Source: Sphagnum compactum (lineage: Eukaryota; Bryophyta; Sphagnopsida; Sphagnales). From it: a stretch of DNA of 64,000 bases. The first letter of the stretch is position 1. Each line of letters begins with the position of its first letter. The translations under genes were made by a program, and so were the position numbers. The DNA lies in NCBI GenBank assembly GCA_965153455.1, contig OZ234498.1:9362001-9426000 (forward strand), written 5' to 3'. Of the stretch, positions 12,490 to 25,394 are shown piece by piece. A model generated the notes under the pieces. The model saw nothing but the letters and a program-made list of their open reading frames with translations. It was not told where the DNA came from and searched no databases.

Positions 12490-15400
12490 AAGTAGCACGT
12501 GTTATTTACAAGAATGTTTAACAATTGGTACATTTCAAGCATTGGAGTGTCATCAACATGTGAATTAAATCCAGAATTTTTGCATGATTTGCATCATGGA
12601 GAACCAATGGGTGAAATTACTAATATACAAAAAATGTCATTACCTATTTTGAATGGAGGATTGTGGGGCAATGTCACTGCAATATGCTAGATATCAGAAT
12701 ATTTACAACGCCCAATTCACATTTGGAACAAGAATAAATATCGAATTATGATGAAAGTGGGAAATGAAAATTCAAATCATGTTTTAAACATATTATATGC
12801 AAACAACCATTTTGAACCTGCTATAACATGTGATCCCAAGATAAATTTTTCAAATATTCACACTTGTGATGCATATATGACACAAAATTTTAAAATCATA
12901 ATATTAATAATGAGAATAATGAGGTTAAACATAAATGGAAACAAATTAAATTGGAATTTTTAATTAAATAATTTTTTTAGAAATAATAAACTTCATTTGG
13001 AAGGGTTGCCACAATATATTGCATTAACTTTTATTCTAAAATATCCATATTTAGGTTTAAACACATCACAAATTAAACGTCATTTTAAGCATCTTAAATG
13101 CCTATACCAAGAAAATAATGATTATGGAATTCATTTTTTTCAACAAAAAACACCAAAAGTCCTTGAAAATATTATGATTTTTCTTCCAAATGTTTAATTT
13201 AATTGACCATTTGTTCTATCTACTATTCAACATGTGGGATTAGAAAAAATGTCAAAAAAAATAAAAAGGACGCCAATGAAATGTGATGTCAAATGTGATA
13301 ATATTCTTAAAGACAATTTTACTGATTTAACAAATAAACATTCTTCAAATCATATTTAAGGAAGAAAGAACTCCAATTGAAAACATACAAAATAATAAAA
13401 ATATTAAAGATAATGTCATTGGTCTTACAAGTAAAAATAATCCACATCATGTTTTGAATTAAAAAAACAAATATAATTAATAATGAACTGAAAAAGATGA
13501 TATGCATATTATAAAAAAGATATTCAAAACATTGTTAAAACATGTTTGTTATTCTTGTCAAAGATTATTTTTTAAATTCCAATTTGTTTTGCATCAAAAT
13601 CATACATAAGAAAACTTCCTAATGCAATACAAGACATCAAAACAAATGATCATATTTTAATTTGTAAATCTTGTCAAAAAAAAATTGATCTACAAAAGCC
13701 TTTAAATCTAACATTATGAATCATATTATGAATAATAAACCAAACATGAAATATGTTTTAACACTTAATAAAATAGAATAATGTTTAATTGCGCCAACCT
13801 TGCATGTGCACAAATATTTCATTTACAAGGTTATGGACAATATAGATGCACAGAAGCATTGTGAATGTTCCAACAAATTTAAATTTAATGCAAAACGTAT
13901 TACCAAGAATGTTATATGATGATTCTTCAATTGGTGTATTTTTTAATAAAAAAATAGAATACAAGTCAATATATATGTCATGTTACGTTTGTCCTAACAT
14001 AATAATAAAATCATTACCAGAACTTTGTCAAACTCCATTATACATAGATGCAAATGTTTCAATAAAACCAAATTGGCATGTGTTGGTTGAAGTTACAAAT
14101 GCAAGTGAAAAATACAAAATAATTGAAAAAAAAACTTTTGATTTTAATAATTTTGAAACATTGGAAGAAATTATGGAAGAAGATAATACTAATACATTAG
14201 TGGAAAACATTTAAAACCCTAATAATATAATTCATGACAATCAAGATTTAATAAACATTGTTCCAGGAAAAGGATTTCAACTCTTGGGATATTTCATGAT
14301 ATTCATTTAAAATAATATAATTTCCCAACATTATTTTCTCGTCATCCAAGTCCTTTTCAATGTTCATATCAAAAAATTACATTTAAGTAGAATTAACATA
14401 TGCTGATAAAATGTTTGCATACCATATTACATATATATAATTAAAAATTCAATAAATTGAACATATTATTTTCTGCTTGGATTCGTATTTCAAAAGCACA
14501 GTTATTAGGTCATGTTCTCACAGGTATTGATGTGTCAAATAATGTTAACTTAAATAAATTATCGAAATTTAATTTAGGATACAAAGAATGAGGACATATA
14601 GGAACATTTCCAAATCATTTAAATTGTTTTCATTAAGATGTTTTTGTAATGATTAGACAATTAGGACCTCCAACCTTTTTTATAACATTCACCATGGGTG
14701 TTAACAATTGACCCACACTAATAGAAAAATTTTTAAAAATGGCGTGACCAACAATATGTTACTAAAAACAAAATTTTAAAAAATGATATTTTATTAAATG
14801 TTAGAGAACTTGTTAAAAATGATCCTATGACACGTGCACATTATTATCAACATAGGATGAATAGTTTTTGAAAATTAAAAAAATAATCCAATGTATTGTT
14901 TGGTGAAAAACAAGATTATTTTTTTGTCTTTGCATTTCAAAGTGGAGGATTAGCCCATGATCATGTATTATTGTGGGTTCAACATGGTCCTCCATTTGGC
15001 ATTTCATTAATTGAAACTATTGAAAATTTTGTTGATAAATATTTTACAATTGATCAAACACTTTTTTTTAGTTGAAATACATAGTGCACAAATACATCAA
15101 CACAAACGAACTTGTCGAGAAAAGAATCAACCAATTTGTTGATTTCAATATTTTAAACCTCCAGTGAAATCCACTACAATACTATTGCCATTAGATGAAC
15201 ATGATTGTGTTCCAAAATTTAATGAAATTGCAAATAATATTAAAAACAAACTTGGTGATATGGGGTTAAGTGTAGATATTTCTTTTGAAAAACTTATAGA
15301 TTTAAATGTAAATGAGGAAGATTACAATTTTGCAAATTTACGATCCCCTGTTTGAAAACCAACATTATTTTTGAAATGTAAAGTAAATGATATACGAACA

Positions 15401-15505
15401 AATATTTTTAGTATACATGTAAAACCTATATGGGAAGCAAATACAAATGTGCTATATTATCTATATTTTGCTGCAACTTATTGCACTTCTTATTTAACAA
15501 AAGTA
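12490..15505 (+). mobile_element. Decayed Helentron/Helitron (OTU-like, zinc ribbon, DUF6570-like, HUH Rep)
   Basis: Parts recognised in order on the plus strand, across many frameshifts and stops. First, an OTU-protease-like C-terminal stretch (about 12640–12830: GGLWGNV then NNHFEPA, the usual catalytic-His neighbourhood). Second, a CxxC...CxxC zinc ribbon (CYSCQRLFFK near 13545; ICKSCQKKI near 13660). Third, a DUF6570-like segment (13846–14120: SIVNVPTN, VLPRMLYDD, KPNWHV). Fourth, the Rep region: PGKGFQLLGYF (about 14262), SAWIRISKAQLLGHVLTG (about 14475), VMIRQLGPPTF (about 14645), the HUH motif within LAHDHVLLWVQHG (His codons 14956–14958 and 14962–14964) and KPPVKSTTILLPLDEHD (about 15158). 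It ends after WEANTNVLYYLYFAA...YLTK near 15505, before the PIF1-type helicase, where unrelated GC-richer DNA begins. Known family: rolling-circle transposons. The copy is clearly dead. No termini were identified. Confidence 0.85.
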
Positions 15506-17556
15506 AACAAATATGTCGTTGTTTCTTGCGTGTGTGTTGTGTTGCTCTTGATGTGGCTGCCCTTCTTGTTGCTTCCTCCTCTTCCGTCTCACTCACTGTA
15601 GCCACAATTCTCTATGCTTTTCGTCTCCTTCTTCTTCTTCTTCTGTTGCCACTTCCTCTTTTCCCTAGCTCAGCTTCTCTGTATTTTTTTTTCCTGGTCA
15701 GTGTACCCTCCTCACAATGATTAGGTTTTCTTCCAACATTCTGCAGATTCTACAGCAGGATTAGGAGTTTTGCATCAATGCAAGCAGCTACTCATGGGTG
15801 AAAATACACCAGAGAGTACTTACAGGAAATGTCTAGCAACTCGCTCGCAAAGTGGCTCTTTCTCATACCCTCAGGGAGGCATATTACAAGTCGTGAAATA
15901 TCAGGGTTAGCCCCGACCTGGAAGCAAAACTGAAGCAAGGCTTTCTCAAGAAGATGCAATCGTCAATTGAGGATCAAATTCCGTTTTCTTCTCAAGAAAT
16001 GTCGCACCAAAACAAGTGTAGTAGTGTAACGAGGTGGTTGTATAGGAGGTTGTTGTTGCTGTGGGCACTGGCATTGGTCCAAGGGGACAGACTCAAGTAT
16101 CATCACTGGAGTTTAGGGGTTTTAGGGTTTAGGGTTTGGGGCTCAGTCTCATCATTACCAGGGGAGACAAAACCCGCAAAAACTCTGCAGGAAGGAATGG
16201 TTTTGACTTGCACAGACAGTCATGGACCTCAATTTCTCCATGGCTTGGTGCAAGAGAGTGCTGCCCTGTGCTCATGAAGTTTACTTGAAGGGACTTACAC
16301 CTTGTTGTCCTACTTCAACTCATGAAACTCATCTTGAGAGAGGGCATTGTATGCATTTTGGAGAATGGTGAGGAGGACCTGCAGTTCTCCTTGTTTGCTG
16401 AGAAGATTCAAGCAGATTGTGAAGCTGTATGGCATGCAGGTTGGCAGCTTTGCAATGCAGAAAGCTTGACAGGCAAACCCTGTTGTATGTACCAGGTACA
16501 AGAAGTTGTTAACTTCGGTGGTGGCCCAGAGTTTGGTCTCATTTCTGTTCTCCACTGCAGGTTATAGGCACATCTCCAAACTACATTTGAACAAGTGCCT
16601 GGTTGTGTTTCTTCATACATGTGCTTGTGGGTGGTGGAGGAGGCGTTTGAAATATCCCTTTGACTATGAGAATGCAAGTGTTAGCTTCTTCCAATTCCCC
16701 AACTGCAAGGGTTTATTGCCATTGCTAGCAATGCCATCTTGCAATGGTGAGGACTCTCTTGGGGGATCTGCATGGAGCCTCATTCATCTTGGAAATGCAG
16801 AGTACTATCAGACCTTAGTGGGCTTGACACAGAGTGGGTTCTTTACCAAATGGAGTTTTCTGTCACCATGTAATTTTGTGGTGGTATACCTCAAAGAATT
16901 CACACCAGGTTTTTTGCATACAAAGGAGGATGCAAAGCCTGGGATCAAGGTTGCAGCAACAGAGACATAGGCGCTTGCAAGTAAGCCAAAGCTTTTGCTA
17001 CCAAGACCACCAATGGGAGCACTGGAGTCAAAGCAGAAGGATTCACAGCAGAGTCTATATAGCAAAGTTGGAGAGAAGGAAGCAATCACAGAGATGAGAG
17101 TGTCAAAAGCCCCTTCCATAGTGTCTTATACAGAGGCCATGACCAACTACATTTTCCAAGGCTAGCTATCATGGAGATGCTGCCTTTCCTCCTCTTCCTG
17201 GAAGAATGAAATGTTGTTGGCAGTCACTTCAAGAAAAGCTGCAAAAGCAGATGAGTGAGAAGGAGAGGAAAACCTTACAATCTTCCCAGCCAATGCAGGT
17301 GGAATATTGTCTGTTAATTCAGTTGGAGGCATCAGTTCCTCAAGAGTTTCGTGCCCATGTGGGCTTTGAACATTGAATGCCCTCATGGCCACTGGTTTCT
17401 CCTCTCTGTTGGTCACCTCCAAAGTCTAGGTGCATCCTGCACTCAACTACCTTCTAATGTCCTGCATTCTAAGAGAGAAAATCCTGGTATGTTGTTAAAG
17501 CAGACTTGACAAGACCACAGGATTGGTCCATTGAAAGAAAACTACGTTGACCAGGG
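15506..17556 (+). other. Transition to non-AT-rich, possibly transcribed DNA upstream of an unrecognised gene
   Basis: Base composition changes sharply at about 15,505. CT-rich, leader-like sequence follows (15,540–15,720), then stretches with open frames on both strands (for example 16,322–16,567 plus; 17,162–17,422 minus) and plausible splice sites. I could not assemble these into a continuous reading frame or recognise a family. They may be 5' exons or introns of the gene whose last exons are at 17,557–18,177, or remnants of a pseudogene. Confidence 0.35.
16111..16140 (+). repeat. Short telomere-like TTTAGGG run
   Basis: About three adjoining near-perfect copies of the plant telomere unit. 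Short interstitial runs like this are common in plant genomes, and on the opposite strand each is a telobox. Confidence 0.8.
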
Positions 17557-18177
17557 TTGAAAGCATTCCAGCTAGTTGCTATGTGGGAAACTTTGGACTC
17601 ATGTGGGCAGGTTGAACAAATGGCTGAGGAGAGTATCAAGTTCTCTGAAGGCTCTGGCTATGGGCATACTTTTGCTGGGAATCTCCCCATCTATATGAAC
17701 TGGCCTTATTGCCGTGATTCAGACAGCAAACAGGCTGGGGTCATTTTTGCAGGTTCTGTGTCCCAGCTTCAGTGGATCTTCTTGGTATGTACCCACTGAT
17801 TTTGGCATGTGTGTGCAGAGGTACATACCTATTAGATCAGCAAAACTAATTCACCATGTTCTTGTTTAGGAGACATCACCCTTTCCATTGATTCTTGCCT
17901 CTCGTGCTGTGGTAGAATTTGAGGTTTGCCTAACTTTTCTGCCGCAGCACCATCTCTGCATCCCTCACCTACTTTATGATTTAAAAGCAGCTTCATTGAT
18001 TCCTAGATACAAAGTCCTTGGGGTTCATTTTCTTGAAATGTTCTGTTATTTGGATGAAGTTCATATGCCAAGAGCATCAAAACTGGTAAAGGCTGGTGTG
18101 GACCTCCACAGCAGGTCAAAAGTTGTTACGACTTACTACTGCAGGACAAGGACCAAGATATGTCTGCAAGGACTTAA
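17557..18177 (+). CDS. Spliced gene of unrecognised family, last exons
   Basis: Four exon pieces join in phase 0 across GT–AG introns: an open stretch ending at 17784 (…QLQWIFL; its start is not fixed), then 17870–17923 (ETSPFPLILASRAVVEFE), 17948–18085 (HHLCIPHLLYDLKAASLIPR…MPRASKL) and 18145–18177 (DKDQDMSART, stop TAA). Three successive donor/acceptor pairs preserving one frame argue strongly for a real or recently real gene. The product has Leu-rich, probably helical segments, but I recognise no domain. The first piece includes CRDSDSKQAGVIFAG and may itself contain an unrecognised intron. The 5' part presumably lies in 15.5–17.5 kb. Function unknown. Confidence 0.55.
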
Positions 18178-21100
18178 GATCTGCACTAGGTAAGCTGTCT
18201 ACGGTCAACATGAGAAGATTGAGATATTGATGATGTGTTTCAGTCCTTGTTAGATTTTGAAGAGCAAGGTGGATTGTTATCTGATTCCCAAAAGCTTTAT
18301 CTACAGCAGTCAAAGCAACCTTCAGGCATGGCATCAGTCTGTGGTTACGTTTTGATAGTGGGTTTTCATATGCAGTCGATGTTGGTAATATGTGGTTGTT
18401 CAAGCATTTTCTTAGGATTATGAACACTGAAGTTGCTTTCTCATCTTTTATTACTCCAGGACATTCTATTACGTAAATTTCTTTCCTTTTCAAGGGTATC
18501 CACTGTTCTGAAATAAGGAGTTAGTTAGCCTCCACTCTTTTGCTTCTTTGAAGGTGAGAGTGAGACTGGTTGTTTCTAAACATACCCATGAGTTTGGTTG
18601 TGCTGCAAGTGATATAAACCTCTAAAATTTTTATTACAACCAAGCACCAAAGCAAGGGAAGAGTGGGAAAGGCAAATGAAAGGACAAAGGTCTTAGCTAC
18701 TGGTAATTCAGGACCTTATCATGTAAAATCCAAATTCAGATGTGAAACAATGGAATGGCTTTGCCCCTTAACTGGCAAACCCTTTAAACTTTCCATGAAG
18801 TTTGCAAAACATAAAACTTAGAGAACATAATAAACTAGTAAATGTTCCATGAAGATCCCAAAAGTTGAGACAGTTGATACAGTAACACAAAGTGCATGTT
18901 ACTCATAATGTAAGGACCAAATCAAAGCTACTTCATTTCGTACTCTCTCTTGCATCCATTGTGAAACAACCTATGAACTTATGTGCAAAGCCGGTCAGAG
19001 TGAACCAGCACCCACCCAGCACGCCATGCAAGATACCATGCAAGATGGATGGTATGTGGGCAGGAAATGCTTTTTCATTGGATTATCATTCCATAGCTAA
19101 CCAACATGGTTAGCTATGATACTAACAACATTCACATGATATGTATCTGCATACCTAGTAGTCACTAAGTGTCTACCTACCTACATATTGAACCAATGAC
19201 TCATGTTTGACACTAATTAATTCCTAAGAGAGCCACTAGAAAGATAAATTATTTAATTAATTATTAATTAAAAGATTAAAATAGCTAAGATTAGTTTGTT
19301 GAAAGTCTAAAAAACCAAACACAGTTCAAAACACAAGAGAGCTTTGAAATGTATTAATGGAGTTAGCATTACTTAAGGACTATCTAGTAGAAGCAGTTGT
19401 TTTTGGAATGGAATCCCAGAAAAAGGAGACCTAGGCTGCACCTCACCTAGGCAAAGCATATTTGTGTGGGTGGGGAGTTTGGATACCTTATTTTCAGAAT
19501 CTCAAATTTTGGCACCTTATCTACAGGATTGGTGGAGTATCCATGCATAGCCTATTATTGGCTACTAGGTAGTGTTGTAACAGGTGACCTGGAAGAGTTT
19601 AGGGTCAACTTTGTCTTCTTGAGGTTGCCTGAGCCAGCAACCTATCCTCTATGGGGGCAGCTAACTATAGAGGTTAGGTCCTACTTATGTGTTCTTAATT
19701 CTTTTAAAAAAAGAAGGAAGAAAAAGGCTGGTTTTTGAGGGCAAGGTGGGGGGGTAGGGTTTTTAGGGTTGAAAGCCCCTAAAAAATAGGCACTTTGATT
19801 TATGTGTATCTATTTTACTTGCTCATCATGGATGATGAAAACTCTTCCAAAAGAGGTCCTTGTGGATAAACCCAGCTGCACTTAGACACTTGCTCTGGAC
19901 AAAATTTTGCAGGTGTTCTGTGACAAAAGAGATCAGATTACTTTGTGTTCACTTTTTCTTAGCATGTTTAATAATGTTTTGGACCACTCAAGATGGTTGA
20001 ACTCAAATGCACAAAGTCCCCCCCCCCCCCCCCCCCCTTGTGTAAACCTAAAAGGAGTACTGGATGGAAAGTGGATGAAGTAATGGAAAGTGCCCTAATT
20101 GTCAATGGGTCACTTTGGGTTCAGGATGGTGTGGTTCAGGATGGTGTGAACATGATTAATGGAGGTGTAAAGAAGGAGAGTGTTTCTTTCTTTAGGATAA
20201 TTAGGTTTGTTTTTGGTTGTGTTTTATATGTTTTTGATGCTTGTTGGCAATGGTGGCAAATGCATTGAAAAATTGGAGGCGCTTGATGTGCTATTAGTTC
20301 TTTTAATGTGTGGTGTGCAACTTGGTTTTTATCCGTTGTTGACTTTTTCATTTGGTGGTGAGATGGTGGCTAGGGATTAGTGATTGATGCTTGTTGGCGA
20401 TGGTGAGAATGGTGTTCTAGGTGATGGAAATTTAAGGAGGTTGATGTGAAGGGAAGAGGATCATTTTGCATTGGAGAAGAACGAAGTGACTTGTTGAATT
20501 TCTTGAATTGTGTGGGGGTGGGTTATTGTTGCAACTAGGGGGAAATCTGGACAAATGCTCATAAATAAAACCTTGATAATGTGGTGAAGGATGAAAAATA
20601 TTGGGGAATGCAGAATGACAAAGGCTTTGGCTAACTAGGGAGAAGAAAATGGGATATGGGAGTTTGGAATCCACTAGTGGTTTTTCAAGGCTCTATCACT
20701 ATGTTGTAAGGGGTTGTTTTTTGTTTATTTGTGTGATTGTTGGTGAGGGGTTTTTCAAGGATTAAAGTGAGAAAAGAGTGGTTTTAAAGAGAGACATTAT
20801 ATATGACAAATGAAGAATGAAATATCCAAAAATGTTACACCTTTGGGATTCATGAGCTTTGGGTTTTGTGTAAAGGTGCAGGGGGAACTAGATGTTTGAA
20901 AGTTTGAACCTTTTGATTAGGATTTAGAGGGATCCTTTGAGCAAGAATTTGAGGATGAGTGTCCATGTCATTTGTCAAGCATGGTGATCTACGATGTCAT
21001 AAGAGAGAATTCCATGAAGTATCTAATCCCCAACACCATTTTATCATTGACTTATTATGCGTAGCATTTTGGATTAACGTCACAAGCTATAATGTTGTAT

Positions 21101-24100
21101 CTGTAGTGTTGATCATCATGAACACGGTTTTTACATGTGGAATATATATGTGTATTGTTTTGTTTTCATCTAACTTTGTGGAACAAATTTTTTTGTTGTT
21201 TCCTTTTTTTTTCCTACACCCCTCCACTCACCCATACACTAGTATGAGACATAAAACCATACCCAATACAAAGTTGAAACTTGAAGAGAATTACATGTCA
21301 TTTCAAAGGCATAAAAATTAGGACCAAGGTCCCATTAACCCTATGTACTTAAGGAAATCACTCTTTGTATATTTTCTAAAGCATTGGAGATAAAAAAGTG
21401 TTATGGTATGCTATGAACATTGAACTTAAAGAAATTATAGATATATTACAAGTATATTTTCATAATGAATTCTAAACACCCTACTTATATTTAAATAAAT
21501 TATAAATTATATTTCCCAATGACATATTTGTACCTAATATGTTTCTGCACATAATGTGGAAAACAATGAAAGTGATTTCTCTTGGTCTATGTGTGAATTT
21601 TCTTTCAAAGCTATTGATTTCTACACGACCTATCAACATACATAGATGATACAACCATGCAAGCCCAAAGATATGTATCAAAACCTGATGCAATCACATG
21701 AGCTTATCCATAATTGTTAAAATATTGACACAAAGTTCTTGTGGGCTTTACTTTTTGCATGATGAACATGAAATACGTCCAAGATTAAGGAGTGCGAATG
21801 AAGATTGATTGCTTTAATTCTTTCGAAATGTGTATTTGTTTATTGCAAAGAGTCAAACCTCATGCTCACAATAATTTCATGGGAAGATATATGTCAAGAT
21901 GAAACACACACTATAGTTTTTTTTTGGGGTGAAATGTTGCCAATTTCTCCTATGAAATAAATTTGTCTAATTGTTTAGAATTATCTATAAAGTACCCCAA
22001 TCTAGGGCTATCAGCCTTCATTTTGCCAAAACTAGAGACAAAATGAAAAGTTTGGATGAAATTAATACATTAAAAAAGAAAAAAAAAAAACATCAAAATA
22101 CTTTTTCTCATCGAAAAATCCTCACAAGAATTTTACCCTTAGTTTTGGATTACCCTTACCTAGACCTTCATTGTTGTTCATATCCTTCATTGAATCAAGT
22201 TGTGTCATAATAAGGTCTTACAAATCTTTTGAATTGATACCTAATTTCATGGAATGGGTCTCAATTACGCTCACTTCATGACTACATTCAAATTGGGGAT
22301 GAAATAGGGATTAGAAGTTTCAACTAGGTTTCAAAGTGAAGGTGACTTTACATTATATTGTTGTAGAAAAAAAGTTGGGAAGGTTTATGAAGCAAAATCA
22401 CCCAATTGGTAAAGATTGGGCATCATCCTCCTTCCTTAACCAAATTCACCATATATTAGAATTATTTGCAAAATCATCCTATGTTTGAGCCCTAGTTTGA
22501 CTCTTTAAATTTTTTTTCATCCCCATATTGAAAGTTGTTGTAGAATGAGCGTAACTGGTTACCTTTTTATGAAATTGTCTATTAGTTGAAAAAATTTATA
22601 AAATCTTATTTTGATAGCTTGATTCCATTTTAGCCTTTCTTTCAGCCATAATTTGTGTTGTAAATACTCAAATGGATCATGCGAGCTCATTTTAGACATT
22701 TACGTTTCAAGAGCTTTCCACAAAGAAGGGCTAGGTCTAAATTACATGCGTGCCATATATCTTTGGAAAGCTCTTGATGAGGAATAAAATTTTGTTTTAG
22801 ATATCACCTCAATTAGAGGTCTTCACAAGATCTTATGGGCGTTCAAAGTGACAATAGTCCCAATTGCGAAAATTTCGGGACTCCCAACTTGAGAATCTAA
22901 GGGAAAATGACATTTGAGTGTAGCCCCGAAGTTAATCTCAGATAATATTATAAGGGGGAAGGTGGTGGCTTCTCCCAAGTTTGGGCCGTGGTGAGTCTTG
23001 TGAATTTGTGTATGCCCATGGTTCATCCGTGCACCAAAAATGTACCAACTATGCGTTAATCAACTTATTGTTTAGTTTGTGTAGGTCCATATGAATAATT
23101 GACCCGCTTGTCATTCATCCTAGTCTCCATCAAGGAGCTCCAGCACGCCTTTCTTACCTTCGAAATGTTACGAGCTAAGGAATGTAAGCCAACTCCTTTT
23201 TATTTTGTTGTTTTCATTTTTAGACTCATATTTGAATCTTTCAAAGAGTTTGGGGGTGTGTCACTTATGCAAGTGGTATTATTCCCTTCTTTGACTTGTG
23301 AGTTTAAAATTTTATGATAACATGCCACCATGACAAATGGCACTTGTAACCAATGAAAATGGTAGTAGTAACGATTCAAAATTGAAAACTTGCACATATG
23401 AACTTGAAAAATTGTACCATGAAAATTATAAGCACAAAAAATGTCAACATGAAATTCTAAAAACTTACATTAGTAAATGTGATACCATTAAATAGCAAAA
23501 TGTATTCCATAAAAATTAACTCCACTATAACACTGCTTTATGTTTATAATGATTATAAATAATGTCCTTGCATCACTCTTTTTTTGGGGTGAAAATTTGT
23601 CAAAAGGTGAAACAATTTTTTGAAAATGAAATATTTTTTTGCAATTTTTTTTTTTTGGGGTGAAAAACATTTCTTGGAAACAACAAAAGACTAGTTTTTT
23701 GGGGAAGGTTTTACCACATTACTACAATGACTATAATTTTAAAAGTTCCTTGAAATAATATCACCAGTTAAATTAAAATTTTGTCATTAAATACTTGCCA
23801 CCTTGGTTCCATTAAGAAATTGATTAAAAAACACATTGTTTAACTTGTGCCTCTTTTTTAGACTACCAACTGAAACACACAATTGTTTCAAATGCCATTT
23901 GTGAGGATCTTTAAAGAAAAGACAAGATAGCTATTGCTATCACATTTGGAAATTAAAACCCAATAATACTAAGCAAGTCATTCTAAAGTGAAGTTATAAA
24001 ATACACATCAAGCAATTGACTTATTTTAATGATGTTGATTCATTGGAGTTGGTTTAGGTAAGATAATTAAAAAGTCCCCTAATATTTGATCCTACCAAAT

Positions 24101-24119
24101 TCTAACTTGCAATTTGTTT
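18178..24119. other. Gene-free stretch with simple repeats
   Basis: No supportable gene on either strand. Base composition drifts from moderate to AT-rich. Noted inside: a 20-C homopolymer (20018–20037); a 15-bp tandem copy of TTCAGGATGGTGTGG (about 20119–20150); a repeated GATGCTTGTTGGCRATGG (near 20236 and 20385); and three occurrences of TTTTTTGGGGTGAAA (near 21918, 23580 and 23650) that may mark a dispersed family. Small open frames show no known motif. Confidence 0.55.
20018..20037. repeat. 20-C homopolymer
   Basis: Twenty consecutive cytosines, a G20 run on the minus strand. The exact length is likely to vary or be a sequencing estimate. An open frame across it (19993–20268) gives polyproline and is a by-product. 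Confidence 0.95.
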
Positions 24120-24394
24120 AGCCCATTTTCAAATAAAAAAGGCATGAAAATGTGTCTTTCCATATTTGTTTCTTTATTTTCTCTTCACACCATATTCACA
24201 AGTAAATTTTCAATATCTTTTCCGCCATTTTGCATCCCATTTTTTTTTCAAATGAATTTGAATTCAATTCAATTTCATTTTAATATAATTTTTGAATTTA
24301 ATTTAGTTGAGTTGGAATTCAATTCAAGTCAATTGAATTTCAATTCACTTCAAGGTGCATACGATAATGTCATTCAATATTTTCATTGGAATGG
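24120..24394 (+). repeat. Dispersed repeat family X, copy 1
   Basis: About 275 bp that aligns by eye with 28644–28930 in the same orientation. Shared landmarks in order are TAGCCCATT, the ATATTCACAAG stretch, TTTCAATATCTT, a run of AATTGAATTCAA-type words, and finally ATGTCATTCAATAT. Probably a fragment of an interspersed transposon. Confidence 0.65.
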
Positions 24395-24904
24395 AACTTG
24401 GTGGTGGAACTTGGTGGTTTCCACAAAATCAATTCATTTTTTGCATCAATTGAAGGGAGTAGCATATAGCCCAAGTAATTAGATTTACACGGTTTCTCTT
24501 CCCTTGTTGCATTATTATAAGGTGTTTTTTCAATTTTGCAAATGCCAGATATTTTTTCCAAATTTATTGGTGAAAAGAATTAGGGAAATTTTGGTTTTTG
24601 AATGTCATCTCTTTTGGACATGAGGCCTCAAAGGTGTGGTTGAACCACTTTCCTAGGCTTTCTAAAAATTTGTAATTAGTAAATGCTATATCTACCTTGG
24701 GATGCATGTCACCTACTCCTACTTCAGAAACTTGGAAATTGAAATAATAATAATAATAATTGCAGGTAAGTCATTTTTTTGGGACAATTTTTGCAAATTT
24801 TTTCAACCTGAAAAATCTGAAAAATTTGACCTATTCAAAGAAATTTTCAAAAAGAATATGGTCTAAATTCGCCAGATCTCAAAAAGAAAAAGAAAAAGAA
24901 AAGG

Positions 24905-25080
24905 TGCCAAGTTTCTGTACTAGGTTCTAGCAGGTGGCCAAAAATATAAATGGATGCTTAATTTTTAAAAAATAAAAATCATATCTACTTTAATTGCCAA
25001 GTTTGGCTATATCTTCTTATGGATGATTGCCACTTCCACCACATCACAAATTTGGAAAAAAAATAAAAAAAATAAATTGC
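24905..25080 (+). repeat. Dispersed repeat family Y, copy 1
   Basis: Aligns by eye with 27841–28001 in the same orientation, with substitutions and small gaps. Landmarks in order: a TTCTAGCAGGTGGC-type word, AATATAAAxGGAT, GCCAAxTTTGGCTA, then ACCACATCACAAATTT followed by an A-rich stretch. The order with X is reversed relative to the second pair of copies. Confidence 0.55.
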
Positions 25081-25274
25081 TAATAAAGGTTGGCTAGTAG
25101 TATTACCTAATAATACCCTTCACAAATTTTGAAATACATATTTCAAAAATGACATTATGGGTCAATTTTTTGCATGAAATTTTAAGTGAAAAATGAAATG
25201 ATATAAAAATACCAAATGAACCATAGCCCAGTCTTATTAATAGGTTTCAATGGATGGTGTACTGCTGGTGAGTC

Positions 25275-25394
25275 AACCCTAAACCCTAATGAAAAAACCA
25301 AAAACCCTAAACCCTTTTGAAAAAACCTTGAACCCTAAAACCTAAAACCCTATTGAAAAAACCTTGAACCCTAATAAACCCTATTGAGAAACCC
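25275..25394 (-). repeat. Degenerate interstitial telomere-like repeat
   Basis: Several copies of AACCCTAA and variants, interleaved with a second word TTGAAAAAACCTTGAACC that occurs about every 36–40 bp. The pattern looks like a local minisatellite seeded by telobox sequence rather than a true telomere remnant. Confidence 0.75.

Noticed and set aside
12997-13197. Short frame GLPQYIALTFILKYP…
   Set aside because: Considered as a separate small gene; it lies between Helentron pieces in the same orientation and is better read as part of that relic.
17162-17422. 86-codon minus-strand frame near the unrecognised spliced gene
   Set aside because: Open and of reasonable composition, but no motif, no confirmed splice partners and it conflicts with plus-strand exon-like pieces; left unassigned.
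19993-20268. 91-codon frame with polyproline
   Set aside because: Runs through a 20-C homopolymer whose length is uncertain; no domain.
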